Below are positions 25,270 to 32,935 of a stretch of 33,031 nt of DNA, one piece after another. How positions within the stretch are numbered: position 1 is the first letter of the stretch; every line of letters starts with the position of its first letter. A program made the translations under genes and the position numbers. The notes below the pieces were generated by a model. It searched no databases. It was not told where the DNA came from and saw nothing but the letters and a program-made list of their open reading frames with translations. Source of the stretch: Clostridiaceae bacterium. GTDB taxonomy: Bacteria; Bacillota; Clostridia; Peptostreptococcales; Peptostreptococcaceae. Where the stretch lies: the NCBI GenBank assembly GCA_902362365.1, contig CABIVQ010000037.1, positions 1-33,031 on the forward strand. The letters run 5' to 3'.

Positions 25270-25389
25270 CTATTTTGAGCTTTTAAGTTCTTGTTCTTGC
25301 GCTTGAGCTGCTTTCTTTTTAGCAACAATCGCTTTTTGCATTTTCTTATTTAATTTTCTTTTCTCTCTTTTTTGTTTCTTAGTAGCCAT
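25270..25389 (-). CDS. Small lysine-rich protein (39 aa)
   Basis: 39 codons, ATG at 25389 preceded by AGGAGG at nine bases, a strong site for so short a frame. The peptide begins MATKKQKREKRKLNKKMQKA and continues with Lys/Ala/Gln, so it is highly basic and helical. It has no hydrophobic segment. It could bind nucleic acid or ribosomes, but no family is recognised. It lies about 110 bases after the pseudokinase stop on the same strand and ends in a terminator. Confidence 0.7.
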   Translation of the reverse strand: MATKKQKREKRKLNKKMQKAIVAKKKAAQAQEQELKSSK

Positions 25390-25498
25390 AATGTAACCTC
25401 CTAATATTTTTAAATTTTGGATAATTATATTAAGACAATTTTTATTGTATAATTAAATCGTAGTAACTTCTGTATTCAAAGTCAAGAATTTAGTTTCT

Positions 25499-27052
25499 TC
25501 ATTCCTCTACATTATTTGGAGTCTGACTTGGTGTATTATCCGGTGATTGATCTGGTGTTTGTTCTGGTGATTGGTCCGGATTTTCTTCTGGTTTCTCTGG
25601 TATTTCATCTGGTGATTGGTCCGGATTTTCTTCTGGTTTCTCTGGTTTCTCTGGTTTCTCTTCTAGATTGTCTTCCGGTTTCTCTTCTGTATCATCTGGC
25701 TTTTCTTCTGGTGTTTCACTTGGAGTTTGTTCTGGTTTTGTCTGTGGTTTTTGAGGTGTTGTATTTACTGTATCATCAGTATTATGATTAGGGTTTGATG
25801 TTGTTGTATCATCTTCAGCTTTATTCTCTTCTAAGTCTGTATTATCTATCTCTGTATAAGTCTTTTGTTTATTTGTGTTCTTATATTCATTATTTTCTGT
25901 ATCTGTATTTGTTACATTTTTAGGTATGCTGTCAATATTATATTCTTGATTTTCTTTAATATCACTTTCATCCTTGTCTTTTGTTAAACTATCTTTATTT
26001 AATATATCTACATTAGGTGAATCATTTTTATTTTTTAGTTTATCAATAATATCTGTACCTTTGAGTATTAATCCTCCAGAAAGAATTGCTACTGCAGCAC
26101 ATGCTGAAATCACCTTCATATATTTTTTGCCTCTGTCATATTGTTCAATTTCCTTATTTTGCTCCTTCTCTTCATCTACTTTAATTTTATTATCTTGTTT
26201 GATTTCTTTACTTTGGTTAATATTTTCTTTATTTATCAAATGCTCACTTTCTCGATTATTTCTAAATACGCTTATATTATAATCTAAACATGAAATTACA
26301 TCTAATAACAATGCATCTAAATTTTCATATCTCTCAGCAGGGTCTACATATAAACAATTCTCTAGTATAGAAACTACATTATCACTACATTTATCCTTTC
26401 CTATATAAAATTCTTGAGTCATACTTTTATATAACTCTTCTTTTCCATTTTCCCAGACAAATGGTAGCTCTTTATTTATCATCTCATATAGTATTATCCC
26501 TATTGAATATATATCTGATGTTTTATTTATAGGTTTATCACTTGCTTGCTCTGGTGATATATATTTTATATTTTGATTATATTTATCTATATAACCTGTA
26601 GGGTCTAATTTCAAAGTTCCATCTTCATTTAAAAATATTTTATCCGCACTTAAATTTTTATAGACTATATTTAGCCTATGTAATTCATTTAATCCATCTA
26701 TTAATTGTTTTATAATACGCAGTGCTTCATTCTCATTAAAGTTTTTAATTTCTAGTAAGCTTTCTAAACTCTTATCTTCAATGTACTCCATTTCTACAAT
26801 GTAATAGATAATATCATCATATATTCCATTATCTATATAATGTATTTTAATTAAGTTGCTATTTTTATTTAGGCTTGAGAATTCAATAATTTTTTTTAAT
26901 TCTTCAAATTGAGTTTCTTTATAGTCAGTTTTCTTATAAAGCTTCAGCACTACTCTTTCATTTGTTTCTGTATTAGTTGATACGTATATTAGTTTTGATT
27001 TATCATTAGAAATAAGTTCTAATGATTGATACTTATTTGTAAAATTAACCAT
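25499..27052 (-). CDS. Transmembrane Ser/Thr protein kinase homologue, probable pseudokinase
   Basis: About 517 residues from ATG 27052; numbering uses this start. A cytoplasmic kinase-like domain (about 8-265), charged linker, one membrane helix (about 312-330) and an extracellular tail ending in Pro/Glu/Asp/Gln repeats (about 425-517). The ATP lysine (VVLKLYKK, Lys37), the SPEQ and SDIYSIGIILYEM segments are kept. The catalytic loop reads NIVYKNLSADKIFL instead of HRDLKPEN, so Asp, Lys and Asn are Asn133, Ser135 and Lys138; the glycine loop lacks its glycines; DFG is DPT. It resembles PrkC-like receptors without PASTA domains. An upstream ATG (27070) has no ribosome site because a terminator-like T-run lies there, whereas GAGGG precedes 27052. 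Signalling scaffold or sensor is inference. Confidence 0.85.
   Translation of the reverse strand: MVNFTNKYQSLELISNDKSKLIYVSTNTETNERVVLKLYKKTDYKETQFEELKKIIEFSSLNKNSNLIKIHYIDNGIYDDIIYYIVEMEYIEDKSLESLLEIKNFNENEALRIIKQLIDGLNELHRLNIVYKNLSADKIFLNEDGTLKLDPTGYIDKYNQNIKYISPEQASDKPINKTSDIYSIGIILYEMINKELPFVWENGKEELYKSMTQEFYIGKDKCSDNVVSILENCLYVDPAERYENLDALLLDVISCLDYNISVFRNNRESEHLINKENINQSKEIKQDNKIKVDEEKEQNKEIEQYDRGKKYMKVISACAAVAILSGGLILKGTDIIDKLKNKNDSPNVDILNKDSLTKDKDESDIKENQEYNIDSIPKNVTNTDTENNEYKNTNKQKTYTEIDNTDLEENKAEDDTTTSNPNHNTDDTVNTTPQKPQTKPEQTPSETPEEKPDDTEEKPEDNLEEKPEKPEKPEENPDQSPDEIPEKPEENPDQSPEQTPDQSPDNTPSQTPNNVEE
25564..25661. repeat. Tandem repeats encoding the Pro/Glu tail
   Basis: A 37-base identical block at 25564-25600 returns at 25609-25645, 45 bases (15 codons) later. 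It is followed by three copies of the nine-base unit TCTGGTTTC. All are in frame with the pseudokinase tail and encode EKPEENPDQSP-like units. The copy number is likely to vary between strains. Confidence 0.85.
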
Positions 27053-27070
27053 ATCTTTATCATCCCTCAT

Positions 27071-27111
27071 GAAAAAATTAAAGGTATGAATTCAAATTAT
27101 CATTCATACCT
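27071..27111 (-). terminator. Terminator hairpin against the pseudokinase start
   Basis: A perfect 10-bp stem (AGGTATGAAT at 27082-27091 with ATTCATACCT at 27102-27111) is followed on the minus strand by TTTAATTTTTT, ending at the first base before ATG 27070. It would end transcripts of the YitT gene 74 bases upstream, or act as an attenuator of the pseudokinase gene. Confidence 0.75.
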
Positions 27112-27184
27112 CTTTAGGCTAAACTATAATAAATTTTATGCTTTATTAATTTTAGCTATTCAGTTTTTTTACCATACTAATATA

Positions 27185-28045
27185 TTATGCATTTATAGGA
27201 CTAAATCCTTCTCCTAATACTTCATGAACATCACTTACTATTATAAATGCCTTTGGATCAACCCTTTTTATAAGCTTCTTAAGATGAACTTCTTGCTTTT
27301 TACGAACTACAACTAATAAAATGTTCTTATCCTGACTAGTGTATCCACCTTTTGCATCTATTATTGTAAGACCTCTTTTTACATCGTTAACTATAGCATC
27401 TCTTAAAACTTCTTCTTCTTCAGTTATAATCATAAATGCCTTTGAATAATCAAATCCTGAAATAATCGCATCTATCATTTTTACTATAATATAAAGTGCT
27501 ATTGCAGAATATAGCCCTGTTTCTATATTTTTATTCGCAATACCTGCAGATACTACTACCATACCATCAATAAATGTCAAACACTTTGATAATGGTATAC
27601 TTGGAAAAACTCTATTTACCATAAGAGCTATAAGATCAGTACCTCCTGTAGATCCATCTACACTAAATACAATACCTATACCTGCACCTAATAAAATAGC
27701 TCCTGATATAGCTGATAACAAGGTATCTTGTGTTGCTGATATATTAGCTAATGGAGATGTCACCTCTAAAAGAAAAGATAAAGTAACCATCCCTATTAAA
27801 GTTTTTATAGCATCTTTTTTCCCTAATATTTTTACAGAGCATATTATAAGTGGTATCCCCATTATAAGCATTATTGTTGATACAGATAATCCTGTTAATT
27901 TACTTATGACTACTGATAAACCACTAAGTCCTCCTGGTGCTATTGTATGTGGACCTAAGAACATATTAATTCCTATACTCATAGATAAACACCCTATTAT
28001 TAATCCTAAAGCTTCAATTATTATTCCTTTTGATTTTTTTATCAT
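27185..28045 (-). CDS. YitT family membrane protein (YitT_membrane plus DUF2179)
   Basis: 286 residues. Five to six membrane spans (about 7-200) with the glycine-rich family loops GPHTIAPGGLSGLSVV and DGSTGGTDLIALMVN, then a soluble ACT-like DUF2179 domain (about 205-280, including RGLTIIDAKGGYT and VLLVVVRKKQ). Function is unsettled across the family; a transport or sensing role is usually suggested. GGAGGGTGAG before ATG 28045. Same strand as the pseudokinase but separated from it by a terminator. Divergent from the DUF3100 operon. Confidence 0.92.
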   Translation of the reverse strand: MIKKSKGIIIEALGLIIGCLSMSIGINMFLGPHTIAPGGLSGLSVVISKLTGLSVSTIMLIMGIPLIICSVKILGKKDAIKTLIGMVTLSFLLEVTSPLANISATQDTLLSAISGAILLGAGIGIVFSVDGSTGGTDLIALMVNRVFPSIPLSKCLTFIDGMVVVSAGIANKNIETGLYSAIALYIIVKMIDAIISGFDYSKAFMIITEEEEVLRDAIVNDVKRGLTIIDAKGGYTSQDKNILLVVVRKKQEVHLKKLIKRVDPKAFIIVSDVHEVLGEGFSPINA

Positions 28046-28183
28046 AATTACTCACCCTCCGTAATTCCTATTATATCAATAATTAAACACACTTTCCAAC
28101 GTATCTATCACCTATAAAATAATTCTAATTTCCTAATCTATTACCCACTTTCATTATTTTAAAACATTTTTTTACATTTCATA

Positions 28184-28212
28184 TTGACAAAAAATTATCT
28201 ATATCTTATTCT
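28184..28212 (+). promoter_or_regulatory. Sigma-A type promoter of the DUF3100 operon
   Basis: Consensus TTGACA at 28184-28189, a 17-base spacer and TATTCT at 28207-28212. Transcription would begin near 28219, giving an untranslated leader of about 127 bases. Confidence 0.6.
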
Positions 28213-28257
28213 TTATTTACGGACACATTTTGGACATGTCACAAACTTTTTATTTAT

Positions 28258-28275
28258 GTCAATTTTCAAATTGAC
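28258..28275. promoter_or_regulatory. Perfect inverted repeat, possible operator or leader hairpin
   Basis: GTCAATTT and AAATTGAC flank TC. It lies about 40 bases downstream of the predicted transcription start, where a bound repressor or an RNA hairpin could act. The regulator encoded at 31386 is a candidate binder by proximity only. Confidence 0.4.
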
Positions 28276-28345
28276 GAATTTTTATTTTTCGTTTCTTGAA
28301 AACGATTGCTGTAGATCTAAAATATTTATATTATTAGGAGGAGTT

Positions 28346-29191
28346 ATGGAAGATAACAAAAATCTTATCAAAGTAATGCTAGCTGCTTTTGCTATAGTTA
28401 TCGTTACTGAATTAGTTGGGGAGTACACAGTTAATATAGGTCCTGTGGCTTTAGTTTTATTCCCAATGCTATATGCAGTTATAATAGGTATTGTAATAAC
28501 ACCTGATTTATTAGGTAAAAAAATCAAAGCTTTAAGAGATGTTGTAAATGAAAAAGAAATAAATATAGCTGGTGATATCGTTGGTATAGCACTAGTTTTA
28601 TTAGGTATAAAATACGGATCTACAGTTGGTCCAAATCTTGCAAAAATAATACAAGCAGGTCCTGCTTTCTTAGCTCAAGAATTTGGACATATATTATCAC
28701 CAGTAGTAGCTTTACCTTTAGCTTTATTCTTAGGATTTAAAAGAGAAGCTGTTGGTGCTTGTACTAGTATAAGTCGTGAAACTGCTCTTGGTGTTATATC
28801 TGAAAAATATGGTATAAACTCTCCAGAAGGTAGTGGTGTTCTTGGTACTTATTTAATGGGTACAGTTATAGGAACTATTTTCTTCTCTGTATTAGGTTCA
28901 GTTTCAATATATACAGGGCTTCATCCATATGCACTAGGTATGGCAACTGGTGTTGGTAGTGGTAGTATGATGACAGCTGCTTCGGCTGCACTTACAAAAG
29001 TTCCTGAAATAGCAGCAGATCCTGCTATGGTTGATACTATACTTTCTTATGGTGCTACTAGTAACATGATGTCTAGTTTAACAGGATTAATATTCTTAGT
29101 ATTTATAACTTTACCATTCAGTAACAAGTTATATGATATATTAGAACCAAAGATAGGTAGAAAAAATAAATCTAAAAATAATGTTGCTTAA
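28346..29191 (+). CDS. DUF3100 domain membrane protein, probable transporter subunit
   Basis: 281 residues from ATG 28346, which has AGGAGGAG upstream. Eight or so hydrophobic segments, with a glycine/serine-rich stretch in the second half (MATGVGSGSMMTAASAAL) of the kind seen in carboxylate carriers. The family is uncharacterised. It is 18 bases upstream of another small membrane protein, with an M20 hydrolase after that. This recalls peptide-conjugate uptake plus cleavage (as in AbgT/AbgB), so a transporter role for an N-acyl amino acid or dipeptide-like compound is a reasonable inference. Family membership is fairly sure, substrate unknown. Confidence 0.85.
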   Translation: MEDNKNLIKVMLAAFAIVIVTELVGEYTVNIGPVALVLFPMLYAVIIGIVITPDLLGKKIKALRDVVNEKEINIAGDIVGIALVLLGIKYGSTVGPNLAKIIQAGPAFLAQEFGHILSPVVALPLALFLGFKREAVGACTSISRETALGVISEKYGINSPEGSGVLGTYLMGTVIGTIFFSVLGSVSIYTGLHPYALGMATGVGSGSMMTAASAALTKVPEIAADPAMVDTILSYGATSNMMSSLTGLIFLVFITLPFSNKLYDILEPKIGRKNKSKNNVA

Positions 29192-29209
29192 TAGAGGGGT
29201 GTATAAATA

Positions 29210-29680
29210 ATGTTTGGAAAAATAGATTTAAAAAGAAGTTCTTACCAACTAGTAGTTATGTTAATGGTTGGTGCTATGATTCTTATTGGTCAATATATAA
29301 GTAGTGGAATTGCTATAACTACAGCTATTCCAGGTATGTTAATAATGATAGTAGCTGCTATGCTTGCTATGATGCTAAAAGATTTATTTCCAAAATCAAT
29401 CTTTCCTGCATTTGGATTTGCAACAATAATAGGTTTATTTTTAAGTATACCTGGTAATGCAGTATCAGATGTTTTTAATACTCAAGTAGCCAATATAAAC
29501 TTTATGGCAATAACTACTCCACTACTAGCATTTGCTGGTATATCAGTAGGTAATAAAATAGAAGATTTAAAGAAAATGTCTTGGAAGATAGTTGTTATAT
29601 CTTTAGTAGTTTTCACAACTATATTCTTCGCTTGTGCATCTATAGCTCATATAGTATTAAAGATACAAGGGGTTATATAA
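29210..29680 (+). CDS. Small polytopic membrane protein, partner of the DUF3100 protein
   Basis: 156 residues with about five membrane spans; GAGGGGTG site before ATG 29210. The AITTAIPGMLIMIVAAMLAMMLKD and AGISVGNKIEDLKKMSWK parts resemble one half of a two-piece secondary carrier. Only 18 bases separate it from the DUF3100 stop, so the two are translated from one mRNA. Together they may form a heteromeric transporter. I do not recognise a named family. No signal peptide or soluble domain. Confidence 0.78.
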   Translation: MFGKIDLKRSSYQLVVMLMVGAMILIGQYISSGIAITTAIPGMLIMIVAAMLAMMLKDLFPKSIFPAFGFATIIGLFLSIPGNAVSDVFNTQVANINFMAITTPLLAFAGISVGNKIEDLKKMSWKIVVISLVVFTTIFFACASIAHIVLKIQGVI

Positions 29681-29821
29681 GATCATATAAGATTATAGAA
29701 TAAGAAAAATTATACATATGCTGATATTAATTTAAAGGCTTTATATTTTAGTAAATTAAAGTAATGTTAACTCAGATGCTTTATTTTTAGTAAATCAATT
29801 ATATCTATGGGAGGAATACTT

Positions 29822-31135
29822 ATGAACAAGCAACAATTAAAAGATTTAATAATAAAATCAATCGATGAAAATAGAGATAAAATAATAGAAATTGGTCGTG
29901 GAATATATCACACTCCAGAGTACGGATACAAAGAGTACAAAACTACTGAAGCTGTAGCTAACTTCATGAAGGAAGAATTAGGATTAGAAGTTGAAAAGAA
30001 TATAGCTGTTACTGGATGTAAAGCTGTTGTAAATGAAAATAAAAAAGGTCCTCATATATCTATCTTAGGGGAATTAGATGGTATATCTTGTAAAGAACAC
30101 AAAGATGCAAATGAAATAGGTGCGTCTCATACTTGTGGACACAATATTCAGATAGCTGGTATGTTAGGTGCGGCTCTTGGATTAGTTAAAAGTGGTGTTT
30201 TAGATTCTTTAGATGGAAAAGTATCTTTCATGGCTACTCCTGCTGAAGAATTTATCGAATTAGAATACAGAGAACAACTTAAGAAAAAAGGTGAAATAAC
30301 TTACTTTGGTGGTAAGCAAGAACTTGTTAAGAGAGGTTATTTTGATGATGTAGATATGTCTATGATGTTCCATTCATCAGACTGTGGTGATAGTAAAGCT
30401 TTAGTTGGACCAGAAAGTAATGGATTTATAGGAAAGAAAGTTCAATTTATAGGTAAAGAATCTCATGCTGGTTCTGCCCCTCATGAAGGTATAAATGCTT
30501 TAAACGCTGCAATGCTTGCAATAAATAATGTAAATGCTTTAAGAGAAACTTTTAAAGAATCTGAGAGAGTTAGATTCCATCCTATCTTAACTAAGGCTGG
30601 AGATATAGTTAATGTTGTTCCTGCTGATGTACAAATGGAATCGTATGTTAGAGCTAGAACTATAAACGGAATGATAGATGCTAGTGAAAGAATAAATAGA
30701 GCTTTAATAGCTGGTGGAACTGCAGTTGGCGCTGAAGTTAAAATAACTGAAATACCAGGATACTTACCAATACTTCGTTATAGAAGCATGGATAACTTAT
30801 TCAGTAATAACCTTGTTGAATTAGGGATACCAATCAATGAGATAATAGATGGTGGAGACTTTACAGGTTCATTCGACTTTGGTGATATATCTCATCTAAT
30901 GCCTACCCTACATCCTATGGTTGGTGGTGTTAAAGGGGCTCTTCATACAAGAGATTTCGAAATAGTAGATGAAGAATTAGCTTACATAGTTCCTGCTAAA
31001 TCAATGGCTATGACAGTTGTAGACTTATTATTTGATGGTGCTAAAGAAGCAAATGAAATCTTAGCTGATTTTAAACCAGTTATGACTAAAGAAGAATACT
31101 TAGATTTCTTAAATAAATACGATAAAACTATATAA
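29822..31135 (+). CDS. M20 family amidohydrolase/metallopeptidase
   Basis: 437 residues from ATG 29822; GGGAGGA lies eight bases upstream, inside a spurious five-codon extension from 29807. Metal-binding motifs: ELDGIS, SHTCGHNIQIAG (about residues 100-111) and TPAEE; the dimerisation domain follows (GKESHAGSAPHEGINALNAAMLAI), and a late histidine (GALHTRDFEI) completes the site. It resembles AbgB/HipO-type amidohydrolases that release an amino acid from N-acyl or aminobenzoyl-glutamate-like conjugates. It lies 141 bases after the membrane pair, reading with them. Cytoplasmic, no signal peptide. Substrate inferred only by context. Confidence 0.9.
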   Translation: MNKQQLKDLIIKSIDENRDKIIEIGRGIYHTPEYGYKEYKTTEAVANFMKEELGLEVEKNIAVTGCKAVVNENKKGPHISILGELDGISCKEHKDANEIGASHTCGHNIQIAGMLGAALGLVKSGVLDSLDGKVSFMATPAEEFIELEYREQLKKKGEITYFGGKQELVKRGYFDDVDMSMMFHSSDCGDSKALVGPESNGFIGKKVQFIGKESHAGSAPHEGINALNAAMLAINNVNALRETFKESERVRFHPILTKAGDIVNVVPADVQMESYVRARTINGMIDASERINRALIAGGTAVGAEVKITEIPGYLPILRYRSMDNLFSNNLVELGIPINEIIDGGDFTGSFDFGDISHLMPTLHPMVGGVKGALHTRDFEIVDEELAYIVPAKSMAMTVVDLLFDGAKEANEILADFKPVMTKEEYLDFLNKYDKTI

Positions 31136-31160
31136 TCTTAGTTTGAAAAAATAAAAACAA

Positions 31161-31200
31161 AAAAGGTTTAGATACCACTTCGGATATCTAAACCTTTTTT
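31161..31200 (+). terminator. Terminator of the DUF3100/M20 operon
   Basis: AAAAGGTTTAGATA ... TATCTAAACCTTTT forms a stem of about 15 pairs around a short loop, followed by TTTTT on the plus strand. The A-rich left side would also work for the convergent regulator gene. Confidence 0.85.
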
Positions 31201-31385
31201 ATAAAATAAATTTATTTTTTCAAATTAAATTTATTTCTTTTGTAAATGTACTTTTATTATACATGCCCTACGTACACTTTTCAAACCTCTTATTATCTTA
31301 TTATTTAATTAGTTTTCATCAAAAAAGCTATAAACTTATAAGTATGCTTAGTTAAATACAAATTATAACATATTGTTTTTATGTA

Positions 31386-32669
31386 CTAAAAAGTTACTTC
31401 TATAAGATTCTTCGGTCTTCCTCCGCCTACGCTACTTTCCTTAGCATATACTCTACCAAATCCAGAATCAACTATTTTATTAAGTATCCTTCTTGCGCTT
31501 CTGTCGCTTATATCTAAATAATCAGCTAGTTCTTTTGTATCATATACAGAACTTTTTCGACTTTCACTTATTGCCATAATCTTAGCAACGGACTCACAAC
31601 TTAATCCCGTTTTCTCAGATATCTCAATTAAACGTTCATCAGATGCTATTAGTGAATAGCTTAACTCATTGTCTGTTCCTAAAGGACCTTTTATAATTTC
31701 ATCATCAACTAAGTAAATATCAAAATCCTTTGAATCTATGCAACGTTTTAAAGCTTTATATCCATTAGTCTCAGCTTGATATGCCGTAGTTCCAATACCT
31801 ATCCCTACCCCTAGCGAGAATCCATTTAATTTTACTTCTTTCTGCAATTTAAATAATTTATTATAATTTTCTTCATTATCTATAGCTCCTTTGTGAGAGA
31901 ATACTATATATTCATCTCTACCAAAATTAAATATAGAACCTTGGATACTTCTTACATACTCCACTATGATTTTATCTACCTTTGATTTGTTAATCATATT
32001 CGAATAATAACTTTCTTTGTTTCCTTTATAGTCTATTAAACTTAATATCTCTACTGATATTTGTGAGTATTGAGCTTTATTTAATGCTTCTTTAGCTTTA
32101 ACTTCTTCATAACATGACTTTATAAGCGGTCGAGTTGCTTCAAGCCTAAAAACTGGATACCCCATATTTTTTAATACACTATATACATTTCCGAAACCAG
32201 TAAGTATAACGTCAATTTCACCTTTTTCAAATAAGTTCATATGCCATTTTGCATACTCCATCTCATCTATACCATTGTTAAATGGTAGTGAAAATACTTT
32301 TTTAGGATTTACATCAATTTCATTGACTATATCTTCTAATATTTCATTCTCTACAACATCTATACTAAACTTGTCTAGGCTCATGTTAGCTTTTTTTACT
32401 TCCCAAAAAGCTTTCATAATACTAGTTCCACCCCTAGATACAAACCCATTTGGTTTTTTCACTTCGTATTTTGATTTTACTGCTGCTGCTACACCACATC
32501 CTGTGAAAATAATTGCATCACATTCTTCTTCACAAGTTGCTATTACTTCTATACATTCCGCTGCTTTTTCTCTTATATATAATTTTATTTCTATCTCTTT
32601 GTCTATATCTTTTAAATACTCTTCTATTTTTTTGCTCGAATCAGAAGGCCCTATAATTCCAAATATCAT
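31386..32669 (-). CDS. Multi-domain transcriptional regulator with C-terminal winged helix
   Basis: 427 residues. An N-terminal Rossmann-like segment (MIFGIIGPSDSSKKI, IIFTGCGVAAAV, RGGTSIMKAF), a central domain whose NFGRDEYIVFSHKG and GVGIGIGTTAYQAETNGYKAL resemble a degenerate GGDEF/nucleotide-cyclase-like fold, and a C-terminal helix-turn-helix (YDTKELADYLDISDRSARRILNKIVDSG, about 377-405). GGAGG before ATG 32669. Convergent with the M20 operon, which makes it the nearest candidate regulator of that operon. No phosphoacceptor domain seen. Ligand unknown; the GGDEF-like assignment is tentative. Confidence 0.72.
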   Translation of the reverse strand: MIFGIIGPSDSSKKIEEYLKDIDKEIEIKLYIREKAAECIEVIATCEEECDAIIFTGCGVAAAVKSKYEVKKPNGFVSRGGTSIMKAFWEVKKANMSLDKFSIDVVENEILEDIVNEIDVNPKKVFSLPFNNGIDEMEYAKWHMNLFEKGEIDVILTGFGNVYSVLKNMGYPVFRLEATRPLIKSCYEEVKAKEALNKAQYSQISVEILSLIDYKGNKESYYSNMINKSKVDKIIVEYVRSIQGSIFNFGRDEYIVFSHKGAIDNEENYNKLFKLQKEVKLNGFSLGVGIGIGTTAYQAETNGYKALKRCIDSKDFDIYLVDDEIIKGPLGTDNELSYSLIASDERLIEISEKTGLSCESVAKIMAISESRKSSVYDTKELADYLDISDRSARRILNKIVDSGFGRVYAKESSVGGGRPKNLIEVTF

Positions 32670-32741
32670 AATTTTCCTCCAATCACCGGTTAATCTTTTT
32701 CTATTTTAACATATATTATTCTTTGCTTTATATTTATTTTA

Positions 32742-32776
32742 TAAATAAAAAAAGACTAAGTAATCCTTAGTCTTTT
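32742..32776 (-). terminator. Terminator after tRNA-Thr (end of the rRNA operon)
   Basis: AAAGACTAAG (32751-32760) and CTTAGTCTTT (32766-32775) form a 10-bp stem with a 5-base loop; a run of seven T follows on the minus strand. It lies 4 bases beyond the tRNA CCA end. Confidence 0.85.
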
Positions 32777-32779
32777 GAT

Positions 32780-32854
32780 TGGAGCTGGTGATAGGAATCG
32801 AACCTACAACCTGCTGATTACAAGTCAGCTGCTCTACCGTTGAGCCACACCAGC
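32780..32854 (-). tRNA. tRNA-Thr (anticodon UGU)
   Basis: 75 bases on the minus strand with an encoded CCA end. Acceptor GCTGGTG/CACCAGC, D-arm GCTC...GAGC, anticodon arm GCTGA-CTTGTAA-TCAGC with TGT anticodon, variable loop AGGTT and T-arm with TTCGATT. All stems close. It reads co-directionally with the 23S gene about 80 bases upstream and is followed by a terminator, so it is probably the last gene of the rRNA operon. Confidence 0.93.
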
Positions 32855-32935
32855 AAAGTGTTTATACATTTTATGTATTTTTTATTAGTACTCTAAAAAC
32901 TGAATAACATTTAATGGAATCATTTAAATCTTTAG

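Larger units (their letters stand above)
28046..28345. other. Divergent promoter and structured leader of the DUF3100 operon
   Basis: Three hundred bases without a gene. They hold a good plus-strand promoter (28184-28212), then a leader of about 130 bases containing the perfect inverted repeat GTCAATTTTCAAATTGAC (28258-28275) and shorter foldable segments up to the AGGAGGAG site. The promoter of the leftward YitT gene should also be here, but I could not choose one. A plus-strand reading frame runs back to 28184, but its TTG is the promoter -35 itself, so the leader is not coding. Confidence 0.65.

Noticed and set aside
25564..25661. CRISPR-like repeat array
   Set aside because: The repeats are in-frame coding units with no constant repeat and variable spacer pattern, and no cas genes are present.
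25516..25791. Plus-strand frame over the Pro/Glu repeat region
   Set aside because: Antisense shadow of the pseudokinase tail: low-complexity Leu/Val/Ser translation produced by the repeats.
28184..28345. N-terminal extension of the DUF3100 protein to 28184
   Set aside because: The supposed TTG start is the -35 box of a good promoter, no ribosome site precedes it, and ATG 28346 has AGGAGGAG.
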